NCBI RefSeq assembly: GCF_022869785.1
Contig: NZ_CP094997.1
Location: 2,418,001-2,482,000, forward strand
Direction: 5' to 3'
Length of the DNA: 64,000 nt
Source of the DNA: Dyadobacter chenwenxiniae
Lineage (GTDB): Bacteria; Bacteroidota; Bacteroidia; Cytophagales; Spirosomataceae
Of the stretch, positions 44,506 to 52,594 are shown in pieces; the first letter of the stretch is position 1, and every line of letters begins with the position of its first letter. A program made the translations under genes and the position numbers. The notes below the pieces were generated by a model, which saw only the letters and a program-made list of their open reading frames with translations, made no database searches and had not been told where the DNA came from.

Positions 44506-45864
44506 ATGCCAAACACAGTGAAGAAACTAATTACCTCCATAGGTCTCATTGCACTCTCCCTAAACGCATTCGCGCAAGATTCGCACGTTGTCCTGATCAG
44601 CATTGACGGATTAAGGCCGGAGTTTTACAAAGATCCGAACTGGTCCATGGTAAACCTGCGCCAGGGCATGCAGACCGGAGCGTATTCCGATGGCGTCACC
44701 GGCGTTTTCCCAACCGTCACTTACCCTTCCCACACCACTATTATCACTGGCGTGAAGCCCATCAAGCACGGCGTTTATTACAACACGCCTTCCGAGCCGC
44801 TGGAAGTTACCGGCAAATGGATATGGGATTACAGCACCATTAAAGTCCCTACCCTGTTTAGTGTAGCCAAAGAAAAAGGCTTGAAAACGGCTTCGGTTTT
44901 TTGGCCGGTTTCTGTGGGTAGCCCGGCCACTTACAACATTCCCGAGTTTTGGTATTTACCTGAAACAAAAGGCGGAAAACGCAATATGACAAAAGCGCTT
45001 TCCGAAAATTCTTTCCCAAAAGGTCTGTATGAAGAGATCCAGCAGAATGCTACCGGAAAGCTTGAAGAAATTGATTTTGACGGCGATTACCTGAGCATTG
45101 ACGATAATATGTCACGTATCAGCAGTTATCTGATCCGCCAGTACAAGCCTTCATTTCTAGCTGTGCACCTGGTTGCTGTTGACCATTTCGAGCACGAACA
45201 GGGACGCGACGGCGACAAAGTGAGGGCTTCTCTTTCGAGCGTTGATCGGGGCATTAAGGCAATCATCGAAGCCACTGAAAAAGCAGGCATCAGAGAAAAC
45301 ACAACATTCATTATTACGGGCGACCACGGTTTTGTAGACATCCACACCGCCATCGCACCCAACATTCTATTAGCCAAAGCCGGACTTTACGATCCGAATA
45401 ACAAGGCAAATTGGAAAGCCTATTTCCACAGCGCAGGCGGTTCGGCATTCTTACATTTGAAAGATAAAAATGATACAAAAACGCTCGAAAAAGTAAAACA
45501 GGTTTTGGATCAGCTTCCAGTCAACCAAAAAAACCTTTTCGCCGTTAAAGACCGCGCAGCACTGGACGCAGTCGGTTCTGACCCTAATGCATCCCTGGCC
45601 ATCGCGCCCGTCCAGGGAATTACCATCAGCGGAGCCGCAACGGGCGATTTCCTGCGCGCTTCAAGCGGAGGAACCCACGGCTTCTTCCCCGACTTCAAGG
45701 AAATCCAAACCGGCTTCGTAGCATTCGGCAAAGGCATCAAACCCGGCGCAGTTGTGCCCGAAATGAGCTTGCAGGATATCGCCCCACTTGTCGCAAAGCT
45801 ATTAGGATTAGATTTCCCTAGTGCGGACGGGACGTTGTATCCGGGATTGTTGTTGAAGGAGTAG
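44506..45864 (+). CDS. secreted nucleotide pyrophosphatase/phosphodiesterase (alkaline phosphatase superfamily)
   Basis: A 452-residue protein with a signal peptide ending in NAFAQ. VVLISIDGLRPEF holds the first metal Asp (Asp34). FPTVTYPSHTTIITG contains the likely nucleophile Thr72. VDHFEHEQGRDGD and ITGDHGFVDI give the remaining metal ligands. This pattern is that of the ENPP branch, which releases phosphate monoesters from nucleotides or other diesters outside the cytoplasm. It follows the Oar-like receptor on the same strand and is followed by a bidirectional terminator. A role in phosphorus scavenging is inferred from the promoter. Confidence 0.88.
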   Translation: MPNTVKKLITSIGLIALSLNAFAQDSHVVLISIDGLRPEFYKDPNWSMVNLRQGMQTGAYSDGVTGVFPTVTYPSHTTIITGVKPIKHGVYYNTPSEPLEVTGKWIWDYSTIKVPTLFSVAKEKGLKTASVFWPVSVGSPATYNIPEFWYLPETKGGKRNMTKALSENSFPKGLYEEIQQNATGKLEEIDFDGDYLSIDDNMSRISSYLIRQYKPSFLAVHLVAVDHFEHEQGRDGDKVRASLSSVDRGIKAIIEATEKAGIRENTTFIITGDHGFVDIHTAIAPNILLAKAGLYDPNNKANWKAYFHSAGGSAFLHLKDKNDTKTLEKVKQVLDQLPVNQKNLFAVKDRAALDAVGSDPNASLAIAPVQGITISGAATGDFLRASSGGTHGFFPDFKEIQTGFVAFGKGIKPGAVVPEMSLQDIAPLVAKLLGLDFPSADGTLYPGLLLKE

Positions 45865-45881
45865 GATTGTTTAGAAGATGT

Positions 45882-45917
45882 AAAAAGAGCTTCCTCATTG
45901 ATGGGAAGCTCTTTTTT
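45882..45917. terminator. bidirectional terminator between the phosphodiesterase and HEPN units
   Basis: AAAAAGAGCTTCC (45882-45894) pairs with GGAAGCTCTTTTT (45904-45916) around a 9-base loop, with A and T tracts on both sides. The minus-strand stop codon at 45916-45918 overlaps its edge. Confidence 0.88.
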
Positions 45918-46275
45918 ATGCAACGCTATGAAGATCAGGAATAAAATCACACTCAATATAACTCGAATCAAAACTTTCAAAATCATAAAAGGAGCTAGCC
46001 TTCAACTCGTCTATATTATTATACACTCGAACTCGGTCGATGGCCATTTTCTCCGCATCATTCAAACCTTTGTACAAAGCATCAAATATAATTCTGGTTT
46101 TCCTCGAAGAAGACTCCTCATTAACAAGAGACGGAGCGCTTACGCCCAATGTAAATGAGTTAGAAGATAGCCCGCGATAGGCTGGTGCAAGTCCAAACTG
46201 ATCAATATGTAACCCGTTTACTCTCTCGGCGTTAAATACATCGTTTATACTTTTTACCAGTGATTTCTTATCCAT
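45916..46275 (-). CDS. unknown partner protein of the HEPN gene
   Basis: A 119-residue soluble protein starting MDKKSLVKSINDVFNAERVN. I recognise no domain. It has no nucleotidyltransferase motif, so it is not an MNT-type antitoxin. The start overlaps the HEPN gene by 22 bases, which implies coupled translation. By position it could be an antitoxin or an effector partner. It may also be an ordinary small protein. Confidence 0.6.
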   Translation of the reverse strand: MDKKSLVKSINDVFNAERVNGLHIDQFGLAPAYRGLSSNSFTLGVSAPSLVNEESSSRKTRIIFDALYKGLNDAEKMAIDRVRVYNNIDELKASSFYDFESFDSSYIECDFIPDLHSVA

Positions 46276-46691
46276 GCTAATAAAGTTTTTGAGTGACTTA
46301 AAAAATCATTCGCTGCTTGCTCAGTACAACCAAAATCATACCTTCTTTGTTCACTCCACTGGGACACTTCAGACCAGGCTGCTGCAAAACCTGAATCACT
46401 TATCTTTTTTATGTTAAACTCACGCTTTAATCCGGATAGTATAAGCAAATCTGTAAGGTTATGTGTTAAAAACGCGCTTGAAACCTTTGGAGATATGTCC
46501 TTCTGATTACTGTTACGTGACTGGTCAAACATTTCAACATCAAGTCGTGAACAGATTACTGCTTTAAGAGCAAATTCAATTGCATAACCTGCTAAGTAGA
46601 ATACTCCTGCATGCTTTGAATTCTCCAAAAGGACCTCTGCTTCTAATATTCTTTCATTAGCCAGGGTTTTTAATTGCAATGCTGTCGCCAA
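46254..46691 (-). CDS. HEPN-domain protein
   Basis: A 145-residue helical protein. The N-terminal MATALQLKTLANERILEAEV, then FYLAGYAIEFALKAVICSRL, FLTHNLTDLLILSGL and the tail WSEQRRYDFG match the HEPN fold. The canonical catalytic Rx4-6H motif is not clear. The RRYD segment near residue 115 is the nearest candidate, without a following His. HEPN proteins are often RNases in toxin-antitoxin or defence modules, and some are inactive binding partners. It comes first in a two-gene unit that ends at a strong terminator. Confidence 0.72.
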   Translation of the reverse strand: MATALQLKTLANERILEAEVLLENSKHAGVFYLAGYAIEFALKAVICSRLDVEMFDQSRNSNQKDISPKVSSAFLTHNLTDLLILSGLKREFNIKKISDSGFAAAWSEVSQWSEQRRYDFGCTEQAANDFLSHSKTLLAWIRNHW

Positions 46692-46770
46692 ATGTTACAC
46701 AGTTTGAAAAATAATTAACAGATCTGCAAGAAAACGCTCCATTTTAGCCAGATTCATCCGCGCCATATAC

Positions 46771-46802
46771 AAAAATAGCGGTGCTCACGCACCGCTATTT
46801 TT
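46771..46802. terminator. bidirectional hairpin terminator
   Basis: A perfect 14-base-pair stem AAAAATAGCGGTGC / GCACCGCTATTTTT has a TCAC loop and A/T tracts on both sides. It lies between the HEPN unit and the EF-hand gene. Both flanking genes are on the minus strand, so it ends the EF-hand-protein side only if that transcript reads in this direction. Confidence 0.85.
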
Positions 46803-46874
46803 ATTGGGAGCAAAGCAAACCTAAGCGGAATGCTTCAAAAATTCAAAATCATTTTTCCACCGGCAAATAAATCA

Positions 46875-47414
46875 TTATTTAAACATCTTAGTCAGATCAT
46901 TCAGATCCACGTCACCGTCGCCGTCTTTGTCAAGGCCTAGCTTGGCGCCCATGCTGCCGAGATTTCCGCCTAAGCCGCCGGATGATGTATTGCTTCCGCC
47001 GAGGTTGCCGCCTCCGAATCGGCCGCCGGTCAGTGAGCCTAACAATCCGCCCAAGTCCAGTCCGCCGGCTCCGCCTTGTCCGCCGCGGTTGGCCATTTTG
47101 GCTAGGACGACCGGAATGATCGCAGCTGCGATCGACGCCGCTGTGCCGCCATTGATGCCGAATTTCTGCATAATGTTGCCCGCGAAATTGTTTGAGATTT
47201 GCTGCACGGCCGGATTGCTTTCCGCGTGTCCGCTCTGCACCGATTCGAACAGGCTATTGACCTGATCCGGCTCTTTGATATTACTCAAACCATCCACTAT
47301 GGACGACTGAGCTTCCTGCATAACGGCCTCGTTGTGCTCGTTTGGCACTTCGTTATTCTCAACAACTGCCTGTTGTCCGTTTTGTTTTATCAGATTAAAC
47401 AATTCATCAAGCAT
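46875..47414 (-). CDS. DUF937-like protein with C-terminal EF-hand motif
   Basis: A 179-residue protein. Residues 1-115 resemble DUF937/YidB-like proteins: MLDELFNLIKQNGQQAVVEN, then NNFAGNIMQKFGINGGTAAS and IAAAIIPVVLAKM. A glycine-rich linker (about 115-155) follows. The tail DKDGDGDVDLNDLTKMF is a single canonical EF-hand-like calcium loop. Function is unknown. It stands alone between two terminator-like or gene-free stretches. Confidence 0.75.
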   Translation of the reverse strand: MLDELFNLIKQNGQQAVVENNEVPNEHNEAVMQEAQSSIVDGLSNIKEPDQVNSLFESVQSGHAESNPAVQQISNNFAGNIMQKFGINGGTAASIAAAIIPVVLAKMANRGGQGGAGGLDLGGLLGSLTGGRFGGGNLGGSNTSSGGLGGNLGSMGAKLGLDKDGDGDVDLNDLTKMFK

Positions 47415-47533
47415 GGTTTTTCAGTTTTGATTTGAAATTTCAAATGTTAAACAAACCATGCCAATTCAATGCACCTGACCCTGGGACGCTCTTATATGCA
47501 GCCGAAAACGACGATTTTGCAGGAGTGTGCTCC

Positions 47534-48295
47534 CTACAAATACAACTTAACCATCTCGCGCCAATAACGCGGTCTGTGTGCCTCTTCATCCCAGATGTAC
47601 AGTTTGTGCGGCACGCCTATATTCGATAACGCGTAACTCAACCGCTCGTTATCCGCCAGAAACGAATCTTCGCGACCGATTACCAGCGTAATGTCAATTT
47701 TCCTGATCTGTTGCAAAAGCCTTTCGTCACAAATGCCGGGCACGAAATGGTTGGGCATATTGTAGTAAATGTTCTCATCGAAATAGCCGTCAAACAGGTC
47801 CGCGAAAAAAGGCAGGGGTTTGGTGAGGTCGTAGCGGGCGCTCATGCCTACTATTTTGGTAAAAAGAGTGGGGTGTTTCAATCCAATGTTCACAGCATGA
47901 TAGCCGCCCAGGCTGCATCCCGTAACCGTGAGCTGCTTCGATTTATTTCTTTTTCTGATGAAAGGGATAACCTCCGTCAAAATATATTGCTCGTATTGCA
48001 AATGTCTGAGGATGCGCTGATCAGGGGACCGTGCTGAATAGAAACTCTCCTGATCAACACTGTCCACACAGAAAACCTGGATTTCCCGATCGTTAATCCG
48101 CTCGCGCATGGCCTCAATGATTTTCCAGTTTTCCAGATCGTAGAAGCGTGCCGCCCGGGTTGGAAAAAACAAAACTGGAACACCTCCGGACCCGAAAACG
48201 AGCATTTCCATATCTCTGTTCAGGGCAGGGCTGAACCATTTCTGGTACGCTCTCTCTATGGCAACGGGAGGCGATTGGCTCATCATATTAATCAT
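47534..48295 (-). CDS. esterase, alpha/beta hydrolase of the EstD/putative-esterase type
   Basis: A 253-residue cytoplasmic protein without signal peptide. GCSLGGYHAVN has the nucleophile Ser128. The catalytic histidine is most likely in EEAHRPRYW near residue 240, and an Asp in VIGREDSFL completes the triad region. FGSGGVPVLFFP near the N-terminus is typical of the PF00756-like group. The start overlaps the SGNH hydrolase gene by 8 bases, so the two hydrolases form an operon. Substrate is unknown. Confidence 0.82.
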   Translation of the reverse strand: MINMMSQSPPVAIERAYQKWFSPALNRDMEMLVFGSGGVPVLFFPTRAARFYDLENWKIIEAMRERINDREIQVFCVDSVDQESFYSARSPDQRILRHLQYEQYILTEVIPFIRKRNKSKQLTVTGCSLGGYHAVNIGLKHPTLFTKIVGMSARYDLTKPLPFFADLFDGYFDENIYYNMPNHFVPGICDERLLQQIRKIDITLVIGREDSFLADNERLSYALSNIGVPHKLYIWDEEAHRPRYWREMVKLYL

Positions 48296-48890
48296 TGGTT
48301 GGGAGATTTAACGCGTTCCGTATTTCCTTTGTCCACACTGCATATCCGGCTGGACTGAGGTGCAGGCCATCCTGTTCAAAAAATCCTCTGACCGGTGTGC
48401 CCTGCACGTCCAGCATGGCCGGAAAAATATTAATGTAATGCTGATTTGGATCTCCATTGATCTCATCCAGGATCAGCCTGTTTGCTGTCCTGATCTGAGC
48501 GATGATCTCCCAACGCTGCAAACTCGGCTTAATACTGATATAATAGCATGGAATGTCCCCGAATTTTTCCCTGATCTGTCCGATAAGCTGCCGGTAATAC
48601 AGGCAAACTTCCATAGGGTTGCGGCCATCACCCAAATCATTGTCCCCGGCATAAATGATAACGGTTTTAGGAGCGCTGATCTGCGCCATGATCCTGTTGA
48701 AGAACCAGGAACAAGCCGCCAGTGTGGATCCCCCAAAACCGAGATTAACAGGTTTGATATCCTCGAAATCTGTATACAATGTAGTCCAGAGCGTAATGCT
48801 GGAACTGCCGTAAAACAGCGTTTCCGGCTGAAAAGGCAGCTTTTCAGATTCTTTTTCAACCCGCTGCACTTCGTCTTCGTACCAATTCAT
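48288..48890 (-). CDS. SGNH/GDSL hydrolase
   Basis: A 200-residue hydrolase without signal peptide. Block I is LFYGSSSITLW (nucleophile in GSSS, residues 28-31), block II NLGFGGST, block III YAGDNDLGDG with Asn, and block V DGLHLSPAGY with the Asp/His pair. Members remove acyl groups from lipids, glycans or small esters. It is the first gene of the two-hydrolase unit. Confidence 0.88.
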   Translation of the reverse strand: MNWYEDEVQRVEKESEKLPFQPETLFYGSSSITLWTTLYTDFEDIKPVNLGFGGSTLAACSWFFNRIMAQISAPKTVIIYAGDNDLGDGRNPMEVCLYYRQLIGQIREKFGDIPCYYISIKPSLQRWEIIAQIRTANRLILDEINGDPNQHYINIFPAMLDVQGTPVRGFFEQDGLHLSPAGYAVWTKEIRNALNLPTND

Positions 48891-49088
48891 AAGCGATGTA
48901 ATGTTAACCTAATCTGACTTCTTAAAATTACGATCCTAATGTTATGCGGTTGTGAACTTCACCCGTTCCAATGTTACATTTTGCATGCCATACCGCATTC
49001 CATCACAGCCAAAATCATTTTAATCAAATAAAGCACCAGTTGCCAGCGAGTAGCCTCTTTGCAATGGCCGGAAGTATAAAGTGTATTC

Positions 49089-49100
49089 GTTTACGTAAAC
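49089..49100. promoter_or_regulatory. perfect palindrome before the propeller-toroid gene
   Basis: GTTTACGTAAAC is a perfect 12-base palindrome whose end is 16 bases before the start codon at 49117. Sites of this form are typical for LacI-type or other dimeric repressors. No regulator gene is adjacent. Between 48891 and 49088 I see no gene. Confidence 0.45.
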
Positions 49101-49116
49101 CCTCCTATTCAACTTC

Positions 49117-51252
49117 ATGAAACCGCTCTTTTACTGGTGCCTCCTTTTGTCATCCCATCTGCTGGCGCAATCCGTGCCAAACCAGAAATTTGTTCAGGAA
49201 GTGGTGACCCTGCACACCTCCGCGACGGGCTTGCCGGACGGAAAAGTGAACCACATTACATTAATGAACAACCAGCCGATTGCTTCCGTTGCAGGGAAAT
49301 CAACAAAGTTTAATGATGGTAAATGGACTGCTGTTGCTGCGGGAAAAGCATTATCCCAGCCTCCCATACCCAACATTCAGGGGACAAAAGTATTAGCGGG
49401 CGTCCCCTACAAGAATGGGTGGGCGATCGGCTGTGAAGACGGTTTGTATTTTTATCAAAAAGGAAAAAGCCCCGAAAGGATCTTCCCAAAAAATGAACAT
49501 TATAGCTGGTCGCTCAGACATGTTACTGCATTGGTTATGGATTCCAAGAGCCGGCTATGGTTTGGTTCCGAAGAAGGCGTCGGTTACCTGGACGGAGATA
49601 AATGGAAGTTGTTTACCGGAAAAGAGGGCCTGCCCTACAACCAGTTTACCTGCGCCGCGGCCGGTCCTGATGGCCTTGTGTGGTTTGGGACAAATAAAGG
49701 AGCTATTGAAGTAGATCAGGATCAGTTCAAATATCGTTTCAGCCGCCGCTGGCTCCCCGACGATCAAGTGAATGCGATTGCGGTGCAGACGGATAATGGC
49801 ACCGCATGGATTGGGACAGACAAAGGCATCAGCCAGATCACCCGCCAGTCGCTATCACTCGAAGAAAAAGCACAGCACTTCACAAAACAGGTCGAAGAAC
49901 GCCATAACCGGATGGGTTTTGTGGCGCAAAGCCATTTGAAGGAACAATTTAACATAGCAACTTCCGAAGTCGCCATTTCAGATAACGATGGCATGTACAC
50001 CTCCATGTACGGGGCTGCGCAAGCATTCCGATACGCTGCTACCGGCGATCCGGAGGCGAAAGCATTGGCAGACAGGAGTTTCAAAGCCTGCAAATGGCTC
50101 GTGGACATTACCCATGAAAAGGGCTTCCCGGCACGTGTGATAATTCCTGTGGACTGGCCTGAAAAAGTAAATGAAATTTACAGCCGCGAGGACAACCTCC
50201 GCAACCAGCAGCACGATCCAATGTGGAAAGACATTTACCCCCGTTTCCCTAAAAGCAAAGACGGAAAATATTACTGGAAATGCGATACAAGCTCGGACGA
50301 ACTGGCCGGACATTTCTTCTTTTACGGCATTTATTATGATCTGGTTGCGAAAACCGAGGAAGAAAAACAGGCTGTGCGGGATGTTGTCGGTGACATTACC
50401 GACCATTTGATACGACATGGATACAAGCTCGTGGACCACGATGGCAAGGTGACGCGCTGGGGCGATTTTTCTCCTGAATATTTCAATTCTGTGTATGGTT
50501 ATGATCAGCGTGGACTTAATTCGGCAGTAATGCTCTCATTCCTGAATGTAGCCAGGCACGTTACGGGCGATAAGAAGTACGATGCCGAGGCAAAAATCCT
50601 CCGGGATAAATACAACTATCACATTAACGCCCTGCATCCAAAGGAGTTTTTCCCTCCGGAAAACGTCGTTCCCTGGGACAACAACATTTGTTTAATGAGC
50701 CTTTACGGATTAATCAATTATGAAACGGACCCTTCGCTGTTACTCATGTACCGGCAAGGATTGGAAGTGGCATGGCAGCACATCAGCAAGCAAAAAAACG
50801 CATTCTGGGATGCGATCTATGCAGCGCTGGCAAATCGCTTCACCCAGCAGGCCGATCAGAAAATGTTTGAAAACAAAGGACTTTTTCCCGAGAACAGATT
50901 ATATGCCTCGAAAGTCGTAAAAGCCCATTACAAAGGCAATTACCGCACCGGCTTCATTCTCGAAAACCTGCAAAAAATACCGCTCGACCTCATCGGATAC
51001 ACCATGGATAACACCCATCGCCTCGACGTCGTTTTTGACGCTTCTCCCTTGCAGGATAAAAACATCGGATGGCGCACCGACGGTTATGCATTACCCATCG
51101 ACGAGCGCGGCCACGTAAGACAAGACCGCGACGGTTTCGCCCTGTTAGCCTCAGAAGGAGACGGCCACGACGAACACGAAGGAACATTCTTCCTCCTGCC
51201 TTATTATATGGCTTATTATCACGGCTTGCTGGAAGTGGGTGAAGCGAAGTAA
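49117..51252 (+). CDS. secreted protein with sensor-type propeller repeats and a C-terminal alpha/alpha toroid
   Basis: A 711-residue protein with a signal peptide ending in LLAQ. Residues about 25-245 hold repeats of the two-component regulator propeller type: RLWFGSEEGVGYLDGDKWKL, LVWFGTNKGAIEVDQ, TAWIGTDKGISQI. These usually form the sensor half of hybrid histidine kinases. Here a helical half (about 260-705) follows, with GMYTSMYGAAQAFRYAATGD and RGLNSAVMLSFLNVARHVTG, which looks like an (alpha/alpha)6 toroid of the glycoside hydrolase or lyase sort. No kinase domain exists. The likely role is binding or cleaving a glycan outside the cytoplasm. Confidence 0.75.
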   Translation: MKPLFYWCLLLSSHLLAQSVPNQKFVQEVVTLHTSATGLPDGKVNHITLMNNQPIASVAGKSTKFNDGKWTAVAAGKALSQPPIPNIQGTKVLAGVPYKNGWAIGCEDGLYFYQKGKSPERIFPKNEHYSWSLRHVTALVMDSKSRLWFGSEEGVGYLDGDKWKLFTGKEGLPYNQFTCAAAGPDGLVWFGTNKGAIEVDQDQFKYRFSRRWLPDDQVNAIAVQTDNGTAWIGTDKGISQITRQSLSLEEKAQHFTKQVEERHNRMGFVAQSHLKEQFNIATSEVAISDNDGMYTSMYGAAQAFRYAATGDPEAKALADRSFKACKWLVDITHEKGFPARVIIPVDWPEKVNEIYSREDNLRNQQHDPMWKDIYPRFPKSKDGKYYWKCDTSSDELAGHFFFYGIYYDLVAKTEEEKQAVRDVVGDITDHLIRHGYKLVDHDGKVTRWGDFSPEYFNSVYGYDQRGLNSAVMLSFLNVARHVTGDKKYDAEAKILRDKYNYHINALHPKEFFPPENVVPWDNNICLMSLYGLINYETDPSLLLMYRQGLEVAWQHISKQKNAFWDAIYAALANRFTQQADQKMFENKGLFPENRLYASKVVKAHYKGNYRTGFILENLQKIPLDLIGYTMDNTHRLDVVFDASPLQDKNIGWRTDGYALPIDERGHVRQDRDGFALLASEGDGHDEHEGTFFLLPYYMAYYHGLLEVGEAK

Positions 51253-51259
51253 AACAGGA

Positions 51260-51646
51260 TTACTTCCGGGTGCTTCCCAGCGCCCACCACACGAGTACAG
51301 GCTGAAAAAATAGTCTGATGAACCGCTTCTTGTCCGTATCCAGGCCGAAGGCGCTGCGTTTATTGACATATTGAGCAATGTTTCCCGGAAAAACAGCCGT
51401 GAAGAACGCCGCGGCAAGCCGTCCTACATTTGCGCGGTGCTTTTTGGGAGCCACGATTAAAGCACTGCCCATAGCGATTTCGGCAACACCGGAATAAACG
51501 ACGGTGTCGTCCTTTTTAAGCGGGACAAAATCAGGGACTTGCGCCTGGAATTCTCTTCGTGCAAATGTAAGGTGGCTGATGCCGGCATATACTAAACTTG
51601 CTCCCAACAGGATGCGGGCGGCTGTTTTGATATCTTTTTCTTTCAT
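51260..51646 (-). CDS. DoxX-family membrane protein
   Basis: A 128-residue protein with about four hydrophobic segments. ARILLGASLVYAGISHLTF at the N-terminus and YSGVAEIAMGSALIV in the middle match the DoxX/SURF4-like group. Functions in the family are linked to redox or quinone metabolism but are not assigned. It is convergent with the propeller-toroid gene, with 7 bases between the stops. Confidence 0.82.
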   Translation of the reverse strand: MKEKDIKTAARILLGASLVYAGISHLTFARREFQAQVPDFVPLKKDDTVVYSGVAEIAMGSALIVAPKKHRANVGRLAAAFFTAVFPGNIAQYVNKRSAFGLDTDKKRFIRLFFQPVLVWWALGSTRK

Positions 51647-51703
51647 TGTTTTCAGTTTATAGCAGGTTTACAAATACTGTTCCCCGAAAAATGCATGAAA
51701 AGC

Positions 51704-51736
51704 AAAATGCCGGTGAAGCGCGTTCACCGGCATTTT
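51704..51736 (-). terminator. terminator of the SDR gene
   Basis: AAAATGCCGGTGAA and TTCACCGGCATTTT form a perfect 14-base-pair stem around GCGCG. Read on the minus strand it ends in TTTTGCTTTTC, 53 bases after the SDR stop. Confidence 0.75.
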
Positions 51737-51789
51737 GAGCATTTAAAAATCAATGAAGTTCAGATCTTAAAATACATTGCTGAGACATT

Positions 51790-52527
51790 TTACCAGGGAC
51801 TAATGCCCGTTTCAGGCGCATTGTCATCACTAAAAAACTGGCCCGTTGGCCCTTCGGAACCTAACATGGCCGCTTTTACCACCCTGGCCGCCGCATCCGG
51901 CACAGTTCCCGGACCCGAATGGTGATTGAAGTCCGTGGCGGTGTAACCGGGATCAACCGCATTTACTTTAAATGCCGTGTCGCGTAAGTTGTGCGCCAGA
52001 ACGATGGTGTAGGCATTGAGCGCAGCCTTGGAAGCCACATAAGCAGTTGGCTTGGCCTCGTAATATTTCCATGCCGGATCATTATGCAATGTGAGTGACC
52101 CCAAGCCGGAAGTTACATTGACGATCCTGGGTTCCGGCGACTGTCTTAACAGATCAATAAATGCCTGGGTTACCGATATTACGCCAAAAAAATTGGTTTC
52201 AAACACCTGCCTGAAAACGTCAACATCCGTTTCGAGCGCTGTTTGCGGGAAGCTGCCTGCTACCCCGGCGTTGTTGACCAGCACGTCCAGCGAGTTGATT
52301 TTCCCTCCCAAAATCCCGCGCGCAGCTTGTATGGATTCAATGCTATCCACATCGATCTCAATGGCTTCCACCTGATCAAACCCCTCAGCGCGAAGCTGGC
52401 CGACCGCCTCCTGGCCTTTGTTCAAATCCCTGGACCCGAGATACACATAATATCCTTGTTGTAATAATTGCCTGGCCGTTTCAAAGCCAATGCTTTTGTT
52501 TGCTCCTGTTATCAGTACTGTTTTCAT
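51790..52527 (-). CDS. short-chain dehydrogenase/reductase (first pair)
   Basis: A protein of 245 residues with the Rossmann motif TGANKSIG at 7-14, LVNNAG near residue 85 and the catalytic YVASK in AYVASKAALNAY. NVTSGLGSL gives the catalytic Ser region. It belongs to the carbonyl-reductase-like classical SDRs. I start at 52527. The longer frame to 52701 reads into the AraC gene and adds no family sequence. The gene is 67 bases downstream of the AraC regulator on the same strand and is probably its target. Confidence 0.88.
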   Translation of the reverse strand: MKTVLITGANKSIGFETARQLLQQGYYVYLGSRDLNKGQEAVGQLRAEGFDQVEAIEIDVDSIESIQAARGILGGKINSLDVLVNNAGVAGSFPQTALETDVDVFRQVFETNFFGVISVTQAFIDLLRQSPEPRIVNVTSGLGSLTLHNDPAWKYYEAKPTAYVASKAALNAYTIVLAHNLRDTAFKVNAVDPGYTATDFNHHSGPGTVPDAAARVVKAAMLGSEGPTGQFFSDDNAPETGISPW

Positions 52528-52594
52528 ATTTCGTTTGTTTAACAGCACAAAACTACTGCCAACTTCCTTCGCCGCTGGAACACATCCTGCGGTA

